Shown piece by piece: positions 27,022-34,733 of a stretch of DNA of 35,078 nucleotides. Each line of letters begins with the position of its first letter. Positions within the stretch are counted from its first letter, which is position 1. A program made the translations under genes and the position numbers. The notes under the pieces are model-generated. The model did no database searches. It had not been told where the DNA came from and worked only from the letters and a program-made list of their open reading frames with translations. Source of the DNA: a bacterium (GTDB lineage Bacteria > UBP6 > UBA1177); NCBI GenBank assembly GCA_022703485.1, contig JAKLDO010000030.1, positions 1-35,078 on the forward strand, given 5' to 3'.

Positions 27022-29168
27022 TGCATGAAAAGGAATTCGACATAAAGGAGATACTTTTTCTGCTCAAAAGGCATGTGTATCTTTTCCTCTCAGTGATAAT
27101 CATTGTAATGACTCTTACCGTTGCCTATATCTACAGAGCTGTAAGCATATACAAGTCCACGGTATCCATAGAGATCGAACCCCGGGGGGCCAATGTCCTT
27201 CTTGACGGAATGGAGATCGTTTCTTCAGGATCTCAGGGTTATTACTGGTCCAACAGGGAATATTACTCAACGCAGTATGAGATAATACAGAGCCGTGCCG
27301 TCTCTGAAAAGGTCATGGAACTCATTCCGGGAGACGGAATGCTTAACTATATGGGTATTGATACATCTAAGATCGAACCCGAAAAATTAAAGAATATAGA
27401 TCCCGTTAAAATACTTCAATCAAAGATAACAGTTAATCCTAAAAAGAATAGCAACATTGTTGAAATAAGCGTGGAGGACCCCGATCCTGAAAAAGCTGCC
27501 TTTCTTGCAAACAGTGTCGCTTCGGCATATATAGATTTCAATCTTGAAAAGAGATATTTTGCAACAAGGGACGCTGCGAGCTGGCTTCTTGATCAGAGCA
27601 TGAACCTTAAAAAGAATCTTGAGGATTCCGAGAAACTTCTTTTTGATTTCAAACAGAACAATAATGTTCTGGCAACAACATTTGAAGCGAAACAGGACCT
27701 GCTGGCAACAAAGATCGAGAAGTTCACCAACACACTTACCGATCAGGAGATAAAGAGGAACGCTCTGGCTGCGAGGATCGAAGAGTACAGTAAAGTGGAT
27801 CTGGACGACCCTGATGGAAGTTTCCTTAAAGAGGTGAGCAAAGACAATCAGATGATAAACGGGATCAAGCTGAAATATCTTGAGACAGTTTCCATGCTGG
27901 TTGAAACAGGTAAGTTCTATGGAGAAAAACATCCTAAAGTGCTCGGTCTTTATGCAGAAAAGGACAAATTAAGGGAATCTCTTAAAAATGAAATAGAGAG
28001 TGTCGTTAAAAGCTATGACCTTGAGCTCAAGACCCTTGATAAGGAGATAGAAAAGAACAGGAAAATGCTTTCTGATGTTCAGGCCGAAGCGATAATGCTC
28101 AACAAGCTGGACATCGATTACGGAAAGCTGAAAAGAGAGGTCGAGACCAACAAGAAGATGTTCGATATAGTTCTCCAGAGAACGAAAGAAGCCGATCTGA
28201 GCTCACTGCTGAAGAACAACAATGTTAAAGTGATAGATAAGGCCATAGTTACAAACATCCCTGTCAGACCAATGAAGAAAATGATACTTCTTATAGGTAT
28301 GATAATCTCTCTGGCCCTTGCATCCCTATCAATACTGCTTTACGAATTCTTCGATACAAGGTTCAGAAACTTCCAGGAGTTTGAGAATGTCACCAAGAAA
28401 CCTCTGCTCGGTATAATCCCTTCTTTTGAGGTCGCTTCTTCAGCCGATCTGAAGGAGATAGCTTTTGAAGAGAAAAAACAGAGCTTTGCCATAGAGTCTT
28501 TCAGGTCGATAAGGACCAATATCCGTCTTAGCACTCCTGACATCAAGATAAATACGATGCTTATAACAAGTTCGGTTACGCAGGAGGGAAAGACGACAGT
28601 TTCTGCAAATATAGGTGTGAGCTACTCGATAGCAGGGAAGAAGGTGCTTCTTGTCGATGCTGACATGAGAAAGCCCCGAGTGCATAAGCTTTTCGGAATT
28701 AAAAATGATACCGGACTTTCAACGCTGATCGTCGGAGACAATACGATAGATCAGGTTATAAGAAAGAATGTTTACGAAGGACTTGATGTGATAACCTGCG
28801 GTCCGATCCCGCCTAATCCTGCTGAAATTCTTGAAAGTGAGAGGTTCCACAATATTGTAGGAGAACTTTCGGCCAGATATGATCTGGTGATATTTGACTC
28901 TCCTCCTCTCAGTCCTGTCAGCGACGGTGCGACAATAGCATCAATAGTTGACGGAGTGATAGTTGTTGTGAACATCAGCAAGACCCCGAGAGATGTATTC
29001 AAGCTCGCTGCCGCCAAGATAATCAAGCCGGGGATCCATTTCCTGGGCACGATAATCAATAATTTCGACACGAAGCACGATAGAAAGTTCAAATCCTATT
29101 ACAGTTATTCATATTATCAGTCACCGTATGAATCATATTACAGAAAAGAGAGCGGTGATGATGCGTAG
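27021..29168 (+). CDS. Wzc-type polysaccharide co-polymerase fused to BY-kinase
   Basis: The 715-aa inner-membrane protein has a Wzz domain with TM1 at about residues 17-37 and a long periplasmic coiled-coil region (about 170-400). TM2 lies at about 415-437, after the Pro-rich PVRPMKK segment. The cytoplasmic tyrosine kinase has Walker A SSVTQEGKTT (about 517-526), Walker A' VLLVDADMRKP (about 542-552) and Walker B LVIFDSPPL (about 620-628). It ends in a Tyr cluster with eight tyrosines between SYYSYSYYQSPY and ESYYRK, the usual autophosphorylation tail. Such proteins control chain length and export together with OPX proteins. No cognate phosphatase, polymerase, flippase or glycosyltransferase is in the window, so synthesis must be encoded elsewhere. 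Confidence 0.93.
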   Translation: MHEKEFDIKEILFLLKRHVYLFLSVIIIVMTLTVAYIYRAVSIYKSTVSIEIEPRGANVLLDGMEIVSSGSQGYYWSNREYYSTQYEIIQSRAVSEKVMELIPGDGMLNYMGIDTSKIEPEKLKNIDPVKILQSKITVNPKKNSNIVEISVEDPDPEKAAFLANSVASAYIDFNLEKRYFATRDAASWLLDQSMNLKKNLEDSEKLLFDFKQNNNVLATTFEAKQDLLATKIEKFTNTLTDQEIKRNALAARIEEYSKVDLDDPDGSFLKEVSKDNQMINGIKLKYLETVSMLVETGKFYGEKHPKVLGLYAEKDKLRESLKNEIESVVKSYDLELKTLDKEIEKNRKMLSDVQAEAIMLNKLDIDYGKLKREVETNKKMFDIVLQRTKEADLSSLLKNNNVKVIDKAIVTNIPVRPMKKMILLIGMIISLALASLSILLYEFFDTRFRNFQEFENVTKKPLLGIIPSFEVASSADLKEIAFEEKKQSFAIESFRSIRTNIRLSTPDIKINTMLITSSVTQEGKTTVSANIGVSYSIAGKKVLLVDADMRKPRVHKLFGIKNDTGLSTLIVGDNTIDQVIRKNVYEGLDVITCGPIPPNPAEILESERFHNIVGELSARYDLVIFDSPPLSPVSDGATIASIVDGVIVVVNISKTPRDVFKLAAAKIIKPGIHFLGTIINNFDTKHDRKFKSYYSYSYYQSPYESYYRKESGDDA

Positions 29169-29847
29169 GCTGTTTTTTCTGCCGTTCCTCTTTGCGGTCG
29201 GGCAGTTTTTTTCATGCGAGTCTCCCTATATGGTTAAACATCCGGTATCCCCGGGTGACACTTATTATCTGTATGCCTCATTCTACAGTGATGAGTTCAA
29301 CGGCCGCACTTCCGCTGACGGTTCTGTTTTCAGTAATGGTGAAATGACATGTGCCGCAAGAGGTTTCCCTTTTTCCACATATCTTGAAGTTCAGTCTATC
29401 GATACAGGAAAAAAGGTGACCGTGAAGGTGACCGACAGGCCGGGAAAGAATGTGATAGACCTTTCAAAGACAGCTTTCAGTAACATTGACAGCATTGAGA
29501 AGGGAAAAATAAAGATTAAGGTCACTGTGGTCGAAAAGCCTGCTGAATCAGCACAGTCTGAGGTTAAAACTGAAGAAAGCAAAGCTCAGCCTGAGCCTCC
29601 TGAAAAGAAGGAAACAGCAAAGAGCGGTGTGTTCTATACTGTTCAGCTCGGTGCCTTTCCTGACCTTGAGAGTGCAAAAAAGTTCTCGGAAGGACTGAAA
29701 ATAGATTCATACATATTTGTCGTGAAGGATTCAAAAGAGCTTTTCAGGGTCCGTTCCGGAAGGTTCAGTTCAAAGGATGATGCACAGAAGTTCAAAAGTG
29801 ATAACTGTTCAAATATGGAAGCTATAGTAGTTGAAGTTACTGAATAA
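29158..29847 (+). CDS. RlpA-like plus SPOR lipoprotein with substituted catalytic residues
   Basis: The start is one of two tandem ATGs (29158, 29161) overlapping the kinase gene's end. The 229-aa product has a probable lipobox FFSC (Cys20). A double-psi beta-barrel RlpA-like domain spans about residues 38-120 (YASFYSDEFNGRTSADG, TVKVTDRPGKNVIDLS). A Pro/Glu/Lys-rich linker follows, then a SPOR domain (about 158-229, FYTVQLGAFPDLESAKKF). RlpA is a lytic transglycosylase acting on peptide-free glycan strands, and SPOR binds such glycan. Aligning with the DMNALTAAH stretch of active RlpA, the Asp becomes Asn60 and the His becomes Arg68, so catalysis is doubtful. It may serve as a binding or septum-targeting protein. 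Confidence 0.82.
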   Translation: MMRRLFFLPFLFAVGQFFSCESPYMVKHPVSPGDTYYLYASFYSDEFNGRTSADGSVFSNGEMTCAARGFPFSTYLEVQSIDTGKKVTVKVTDRPGKNVIDLSKTAFSNIDSIEKGKIKIKVTVVEKPAESAQSEVKTEESKAQPEPPEKKETAKSGVFYTVQLGAFPDLESAKKFSEGLKIDSYIFVVKDSKELFRVRSGRFSSKDDAQKFKSDNCSNMEAIVVEVTE

Positions 29848-30952
29848 GGCCCTTTTTTTTCAAATAATGCTCCTTACTTTTCTCATTTCAGCCCAGAACA
29901 TAGAGGATTTGCTTTCATCCGAAGGTCCTGAAACCGGTTTTAAGCCTTATCTGAGGATAGGTATAAAGGTCGGTGTCAGTTCTTTTGCTGTCGAAGGAGA
30001 TGCCGAAGTTCTTGATGAAAGCGGGAAAGCGGCGGCTTCGATCCAGGGAAAGTACACGGTGACTTCATCAGGCGGAGCTATCTCGATTGATAAACAGCAG
30101 ATACCCGGAAAAATGATAAAGTTCTCGCCTAAATTCATGATGATGAAAATAGACGGCAGGATGTTCCGCGGCGAGGTCGAGGTCTGGCTTGAGAACGGCG
30201 CAATGACGATCGTAAACGACCTTTTCATCGAGGATTATGTCAGAGGGGTCATAAACAAGGAGGCGATACCTTCGTGGCCTCTGGAGGCGAAAAAGACGCA
30301 GGCGGTGCTTGCAAGGACTTTCGCGGTATATCAGAAGATGAACAGTCCCAGAAGTGACAAATTCGATCTTGCTCCGTCAGTGCTGGACCAGGTCTATGAC
30401 GGTCTGGATAAGGAGGATGTTTCGTCCAACAGGGCTGTAAATGAGACAAATGGCGAGGTCATAACGAAAGGGAGCATCGCACTCAAGATATATTTCCATT
30501 CTACATGCGGAGGTCAGACCGCTTCATCGCTTGAAGTGTGGAAAAAAGACGATCCCCACATGACCGGAGTGAAATGTCCATACTGTGAAAAGTCATCGCT
30601 TTACCGCTGGAAAAGGGTGCTCAAGGCGGACGATGTGTCATCAAAGCTCGGCACAGGAAAGATCAGAAGCATCAAGACCCTGTCAGGCGGTCAGCGTGTC
30701 AGCTCGGTCGAGGTTAACGGAACTCAGTTCCCCGTAAACAAGTTCAGGGAGAAACTGGGATTTTCGGTCATCTGGTCAAATGATTTCACTGTGAAAAAAG
30801 ACGGAAAGAACCTCGTTTTTGAAGGAAAGGGGGCCGGTCACGGAGTAGGAGTGTGCCAGTGGGGAATGGCAGGCATGGCATCAGAGGGAAAGAACTACCG
30901 TGAGATAATAAATTTCTACCTCAAGGATATCGAAATAAGGAAAATGTACTGA
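29831..30952 (+). CDS. SpoIID/LytB-domain peptidoglycan-acting protein
   Basis: TTG 29831 is chosen because it gives a charged signal peptide (MKLLNKALFFQIMLLTFLIS); ATG 29867 would leave almost none. It overlaps the upstream gene by 17 bases. The 373-aa product carries a SpoIID domain at about residues 120-370: YVRGVINKEAIPSWPLEAKK with Glu144 in the catalytic position, FHSTCGGQTAS, a paired-Cys segment VKCPYCEKS, and the C-terminal GHGVGVCQWGMAGMA motif. SpoIID is a lytic transglycosylase on denuded glycan; LytB relatives enhance amidases. Next to an RlpA-like/SPOR gene it suggests local opening of the cell wall around an envelope-spanning machine. Outside spore formers the domain is common and does not by itself mean sporulation. 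Confidence 0.88.
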   Translation: MKLLNKALFFQIMLLTFLISAQNIEDLLSSEGPETGFKPYLRIGIKVGVSSFAVEGDAEVLDESGKAAASIQGKYTVTSSGGAISIDKQQIPGKMIKFSPKFMMMKIDGRMFRGEVEVWLENGAMTIVNDLFIEDYVRGVINKEAIPSWPLEAKKTQAVLARTFAVYQKMNSPRSDKFDLAPSVLDQVYDGLDKEDVSSNRAVNETNGEVITKGSIALKIYFHSTCGGQTASSLEVWKKDDPHMTGVKCPYCEKSSLYRWKRVLKADDVSSKLGTGKIRSIKTLSGGQRVSSVEVNGTQFPVNKFREKLGFSVIWSNDFTVKKDGKNLVFEGKGAGHGVGVCQWGMAGMASEGKNYREIINFYLKDIEIRKMY

Positions 30953-31992
30953 TGGACACGAAACTTTTCAATTATCATCTGCCTGAAGAACTCATTGCCG
31001 ACAGGCCTCTTGACCGCGGTGAAAGCAGGATGATGGTGCTCGACAGGAAGAAGAAGAAGATCACCCATTCAAAGTTCAGCGAGCTTGTGAAATACATTGA
31101 TAAGTTCACGACTGTCGTTTTCAATTCTACAAAAGTCATTCCTGCCCGTATTTTCGGCAAAAGGGCGACTGGCGGAGTGATAGAGTTTCTCATTCTGAAG
31201 CCTTCGGGTTTCAATATATGGCAGGTCATGGTGAAGCCTGCAAAAAGGGTTATCGAGGGTGAGACGGTGATATTCCCAAACGGTCTGACCGCTCTCATAG
31301 TAAGGAAGGATGAGCAGTTCGCGGATGTGAAATTCTCGCTTGCCGATTCCTATCTCCTTGAATATCTTGACAGTTACGGCGATATTCCGCTTCCTCCTTA
31401 TATTCTGAAGAGAAGAAATGAAAAGCACAGCAGGCCGGAAGACAGGGAGAAATACCAGACAGTATATGCAAAAGTGCCCGGTTCTGTGGCGGCGCCCACT
31501 GCCGGACTTCATTTCAACGATGCTGTGATGGAACAGATAAAGACTATTACAAAAGGTCATGTTGAAAATATAGTGCTTGATGTGGGGCTCGGGACTTTTC
31601 TTCCTGTAAAAAGTGAAAAGATCGAAAAGCATGTGATGCACAAAGAGCATTTCACCATTTCTGAGGAGACTGTGCAGAGACTTTACACTGATAAGCAGTC
31701 ACGCCGCAAGATCCTTGCCGTAGGAACGACCACTGTAAGGGCGCTGGAATCGGCTACTGACGAAAATCACATAATAACGGCCTGCGATACCGATACCGAC
31801 ATTTTCATCTATCCCGGGTACAAGTTCAGGTTCGTCGACATGATGCTGACCAACTTCCATCTTCCGCAAAGCACACTGCTTATGATGATATCGGCTTTTG
31901 CGGACAGGGATTTCATTCTTCACGCCTACGAAGAAGCGGTAAAAGAACAATACCGTTTCTACAGTTACGGCGACTGCATGCTGATAATTTAA
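30952..31992 (+). CDS. queA: tRNA preQ1(34) S-adenosylmethionine ribosyltransferase-isomerase QueA
   Basis: The 346-aa length is usual for QueA. It carries the family's N-terminal LPEELIADRPLDRGESRMMV, the STKVIPARIFGKR and YGDIPLPPYI segments, and the SVAAPTAGLHFN, GLGTFLPVK and LTNFHLPQSTLLMM motifs. QueA transfers the ribosyl part of SAM to preQ1 in the anticodon of Tyr, His, Asn and Asp tRNAs, giving epoxyqueuosine. It is a housekeeping cytoplasmic enzyme; its start overlaps the SpoIID-like gene's stop by one base, so it is co-transcribed with the export operon, probably without functional connection. Confidence 0.97.
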   Translation: MDTKLFNYHLPEELIADRPLDRGESRMMVLDRKKKKITHSKFSELVKYIDKFTTVVFNSTKVIPARIFGKRATGGVIEFLILKPSGFNIWQVMVKPAKRVIEGETVIFPNGLTALIVRKDEQFADVKFSLADSYLLEYLDSYGDIPLPPYILKRRNEKHSRPEDREKYQTVYAKVPGSVAAPTAGLHFNDAVMEQIKTITKGHVENIVLDVGLGTFLPVKSEKIEKHVMHKEHFTISEETVQRLYTDKQSRRKILAVGTTTVRALESATDENHIITACDTDTDIFIYPGYKFRFVDMMLTNFHLPQSTLLMMISAFADRDFILHAYEEAVKEQYRFYSYGDCMLII

Positions 31993-31996
31993 GATC

Positions 31997-32060
31997 AGAC
32001 TTTTATTAATGATATTGCAAAAAAGTCTTGACTATTCTGCAAAGCTGTGAAAAATAGTCA
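31997..32060 (+). promoter_or_regulatory. Overlapping inverted repeats before the DUF4143 gene (possible operator)
   Basis: Two 8-bp perfect inverted repeats lie side by side: AGACTTTT (31997-32004) with AAAAGTCT (32021-32028), and TGACTATT (32029-32036) with AATAGTCA (32053-32060). Their inner arms meet in an AGTC-TT-GACT dyad at 32024-32033. The last arm ends one base before ATG 32062. The layout suits a protein-binding operator or an RNA fold blocking translation. Confidence 0.4.
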
Positions 32061-32061
32061 T

Positions 32062-33180
32062 ATGGAAAGGAGGCAGAAAACACAGATCCTCAAAGACCTC
32101 GAAAAAAAAATGGTTTTCATAACTGGGCCGAGGCAGTCAGGCAAGACATGGCTTGCAAAAGATATTGCTGCAAATTTCAGGAAGCCGGTCTATCTCAATT
32201 ACGACCGTGCTGAGGATCGAAAGATAATAAAAAATGAGTCGTGGCTCAATTCGACAGATATTCTCATTTTTGATGAACTTCACAAGATGAAGGGATGGAA
32301 GAACTATCTGAAAGGAGTTTTTGACACAAAACCGGAAAATATGAGGATCATCGTTACAGGAAGCGCAAGGCTCGCCACATTTAAAAAGGGCGGTGATTCG
32401 CTTGCCGGAAGGTTTTTCTCACATACTCTTCTCCCTTTTTCTCCTGCTGAACTTTCGGAAACGGGTCTGGAGGACGATCTTGAAAGGTTCATGGAGCACA
32501 GCGGTTTTCCAGAGCCTTTCCTTGCAAAAGACCCTGCCGATGCTGCAAGATGGCGCAAACAGTATATTGACGGGCTTGTCAGAACGGACATTCTCGATTT
32601 TGAGAAGATTCAGGACTTGCGGTCCATTGAGCTTGTTCTTGAGCTTTTAAGAAGCCGTGTCGGTTCTCCGGTTTCATATTCCTCGATTGCTGAGGATGTC
32701 GGCATTTCACCCAACACTGTGAAAAAATACATTCAGATCCTTGAGGCGCTCTACATCGTTTTCAGGGTAACCCCTTTCACAAAAAATGTGGCAAGGTCTC
32801 TTATGAAAGAGCCGAAGATATATTTTTATGACACAGGCCTCGTCAAAGGCGATGCAGGGGCGGTATTTGAGAATTTTGCGGCTTTTAACATTCTCAAAAG
32901 CGTTGTCGCAAGGAGCGAGGCGGAAGGTATCGAGTGGGAACTGAAATATCTGAGGACAAAGGAAAAGAAAGAGGTTGATTTCTGCATTGCGAAAGATGGT
33001 TCAATGCACCGCCTTATCGAGGCAAAATATTCCGGTGAAAATGCCCCGTCGCTTATCTATTTCAAAAAAAAATTCAATGTTCCTGCGACCTTGCTGGTCT
33101 TTAATCTTAAACGGGAACGGAGCGAATCGGGTATTGAGATAAGAAGCGCATTCTCTTTTTTTAAAGAACTTTATCTGTGA
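32062..33180 (+). CDS. AAA ATPase with DUF4143 C-terminal domain
   Basis: I take ATG 32062 (a GTG at 32047 is possible). The 372-aa product begins with the typical MERRQKTQILKDLEKKMVF lead. Walker A is GPRQSGKT (residues 22-29), Walker B ILIFDELHKM (about 67-76), and a sensor-like IIVTGSARL follows. A winged-helix-like segment lies near 205-240 (SYSSIAEDVGISPNTVKKYI). The C-terminal DUF4143 part includes KKEVDF and LIEAKYSG, similar to a PD-(D/E)XK nuclease-like core. These ATPases are widespread, highly variable between strains and of unclear function. It is not obviously tied to the envelope genes and starts the accessory-looking end of the window. Confidence 0.9.
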   Translation: MERRQKTQILKDLEKKMVFITGPRQSGKTWLAKDIAANFRKPVYLNYDRAEDRKIIKNESWLNSTDILIFDELHKMKGWKNYLKGVFDTKPENMRIIVTGSARLATFKKGGDSLAGRFFSHTLLPFSPAELSETGLEDDLERFMEHSGFPEPFLAKDPADAARWRKQYIDGLVRTDILDFEKIQDLRSIELVLELLRSRVGSPVSYSSIAEDVGISPNTVKKYIQILEALYIVFRVTPFTKNVARSLMKEPKIYFYDTGLVKGDAGAVFENFAAFNILKSVVARSEAEGIEWELKYLRTKEKKEVDFCIAKDGSMHRLIEAKYSGENAPSLIYFKKKFNVPATLLVFNLKRERSESGIEIRSAFSFFKELYL

Positions 33181-33191
33181 TCAGGTAACAA

Positions 33192-34364
33192 ATGGTCCGT
33201 ATAGACACTCTTTCAGGAAATTTCAGGATATATCAGCCGGATGAGGGTCAGAGATACAGCACTGACGATATGATGACGGCATGGATGGCGCTTAAATGCT
33301 GTGAGAAAGGTCATCCGCAGAGGTTTCTTGATCTGGGAAGCGGTCTATGCAGTGTGCCGATGATAATGATGTGGAGATTTCCTGATATCACAGGTGTCGG
33401 GATAGAACTCAGGGAAAACAGGCGCGCTCTGGGGCTGATGTCGCTTGATCTCAACGGGCTGAAGGAGAGGTTCATACTGCTTGAAGGCGATCTCCGCGGT
33501 CTTGACTGCGGTGAGCTGTTCGGTCTTATCACTTCGACGCCTCCTTATTATAAAGGTTCGGAAGGTCCGCTCAGTCCGCATGATGATAAGTCTGCGGCAC
33601 GGTTTGAGCTTAACGGCAGCATCGAGGATTATTTCATTACAGCTGACAGACATCTTGCAAATGACGGGATTTTCATAACGGTCTATCCTTATGCCTACCG
33701 TGAAAGGGTCTATCAGGCTTCTCAAAAGTGCAGTATGTCCGTTATCAGAAGGGTTGACATCATTCCAAGAGCTGGAAAGGCTCCTCTGATCTCGCTTTTT
33801 GCATGCAGCCGCAATGAAAGCATGGAATCAGTGACCACTTTCACCATCCGTGACGAGAAAGGAAATTACACGCAGGAATATAAAGAAGCAAGGAAGGATT
33901 GCGGGTTTGGACCTCACCCCAACCCCTCTCCTAAAGGCGAGGGACTTGAAGTAAAGCCTCATCCCTGCCACTCTTCTGAAGGCGAAGGGTTGGGAGCGAA
34001 GCCGGGGGTTATCGGTGCTGTGAAAAACAAAGAAGTTTATGAACAGTTGTATCCTGCTGCAGTTCAAATGAGAGAAATACCTACTGTTGCAGAAAAGATC
34101 CTGTGGGGCGAATTGCGTGGTAGTAAACTTGGTGTGAAATTTCGCAGACAGCACATAATAGACCGGTTCATTGTCGATTTTTATTGTGTTGAAAAAGCAT
34201 TGATAGTAGAAGTTGACGGAGAAATACATTTACAGCAGAAAGATCGGGATGAAGAGAGAGAAACTATTTTAAAATCAATGGGATGTGAAATTATAAGATT
34301 CCGGAATTCTGAAGTTGAGAATGATATCGAAAAAGTAATTCAGAAAATAAAAGAATATCTGTAA
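33192..34364 (+). CDS. TrmN6-like methyltransferase fused to a DUF559 endonuclease-like domain
   Basis: The 390-aa protein joins two unrelated domains. Residues 1 to about 225 are a SAM-dependent methyltransferase like tRNA1(Val) adenine-N6 methyltransferase (YfiC/TrmN6): YSTDDMMTAWMA, motif I FLDLGSGLCSVPMIMM, motif IV STPPYY (residues 115-120), where Thr116 replaces the usual Asn. Residues about 240-270 are translated repeat DNA (PHPNPSPKGEG, then a diverged second copy). Residues about 280-390 are a DUF559 (Vsr-like, PD-(D/E)XK-related) domain: AEKILWGELRGSKLGVKFRR, FIVDFYCVEKALIVEVDG, MGCEIIRFRNSEV. The methyltransferase alone would be of normal length, so the tail looks like a later in-frame insertion. 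The frame is intact through the junction. Whether both domains are active cannot be told. Confidence 0.85.
   Translation: MVRIDTLSGNFRIYQPDEGQRYSTDDMMTAWMALKCCEKGHPQRFLDLGSGLCSVPMIMMWRFPDITGVGIELRENRRALGLMSLDLNGLKERFILLEGDLRGLDCGELFGLITSTPPYYKGSEGPLSPHDDKSAARFELNGSIEDYFITADRHLANDGIFITVYPYAYRERVYQASQKCSMSVIRRVDIIPRAGKAPLISLFACSRNESMESVTTFTIRDEKGNYTQEYKEARKDCGFGPHPNPSPKGEGLEVKPHPCHSSEGEGLGAKPGVIGAVKNKEVYEQLYPAAVQMREIPTVAEKILWGELRGSKLGVKFRRQHIIDRFIVDFYCVEKALIVEVDGEIHLQQKDRDEERETILKSMGCEIIRFRNSEVENDIEKVIQKIKEYL
33910..33999 (+). repeat. Repeat-element copy inside a coding region
   Basis: Bases 33910-33947 are the exact reverse complement, over 38 bases, of the start of each unit in the array at 34439. 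A second, diverged copy of the family follows at about 33957-33999 (CTTCTGAAGGCGAAGGG). In this orientation and frame the element reads PHPNPSPKGEGL. It forms the junction between the methyltransferase and DUF559 domains. Confidence 0.9.
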
Positions 34365-34365
34365 A

Positions 34366-34438
34366 AGGATATTAAGCCCCTCGCTTAATAGACCTTGACC
34401 TTACCCCCATCCCCTTTCCTGAAGGAACGGGGAGTCTT
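34366..34438 (+). repeat. Degenerate repeat copies flanking the array
   Basis: This stretch begins AGGATATTAAGCCCCTCG, which resembles the join between two array units, and continues with TTACCCCCATCCCC and CTGAAGGAACGGGG segments of the same family with substitutions and deletions. It connects the end of the fusion gene to the clean array. There is no credible gene in it. Confidence 0.7.
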
Positions 34439-34723
34439 AAGTCCCTCGCCTTTAGGAGAGGGGTTGGGGTGAGGTCGAAAAGGGGTTGGGGTGAGGTTGA
34501 ATAGACCTCATCCGTCCTTCGGCCACCTTCCCCTGAAGGGAAAGGATATTAAGTCCCTCGCCTTTAGGAGAGGGGTTGGGGTGAGGTCGAAAAGGGGTTG
34601 GGGTGAGGTTGAATAGACCTCATCCGTCCTTCGGCCACCTTCCCCTGAAGGGAAAGGATATTAAGTCCCTCGCCTTTAGGAGAGGGGTTGGGGTGAGGTC
34701 GAAAAGGGATTTAGGGTGAGGTC
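34439..34723 (+). repeat. 112-bp tandem repeat array (two full units plus a partial third)
   Basis: Units begin at 34439, 34551 and 34663 with the same AAGTCCCTCGCCTTTAGG and are spaced exactly 112 bp. The first two look identical apart from their ends; the third diverges after about 45 bases. Each unit holds an internal near-duplication of GGGGTTGGGGTGAGGT and a small palindrome (TTCCC-CTGAA-GGGAA). No gene lies in the 369 bases between 34364 and 34734, so this array and the degenerate copies before it explain the gap. Confidence 0.93.
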
Positions 34724-34733
34724 GGATCTGAGG

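Noticed and set aside
29831..30952. Evidence for endospore formation from SpoIID
   Set aside because: The SpoIID/LytB domain is common in non-sporulating bacteria and no other sporulation gene is seen here.
34439..34723. CRISPR array
   Set aside because: The 112-bp units are contiguous near-identical copies without unique spacers, and no cas genes are present.
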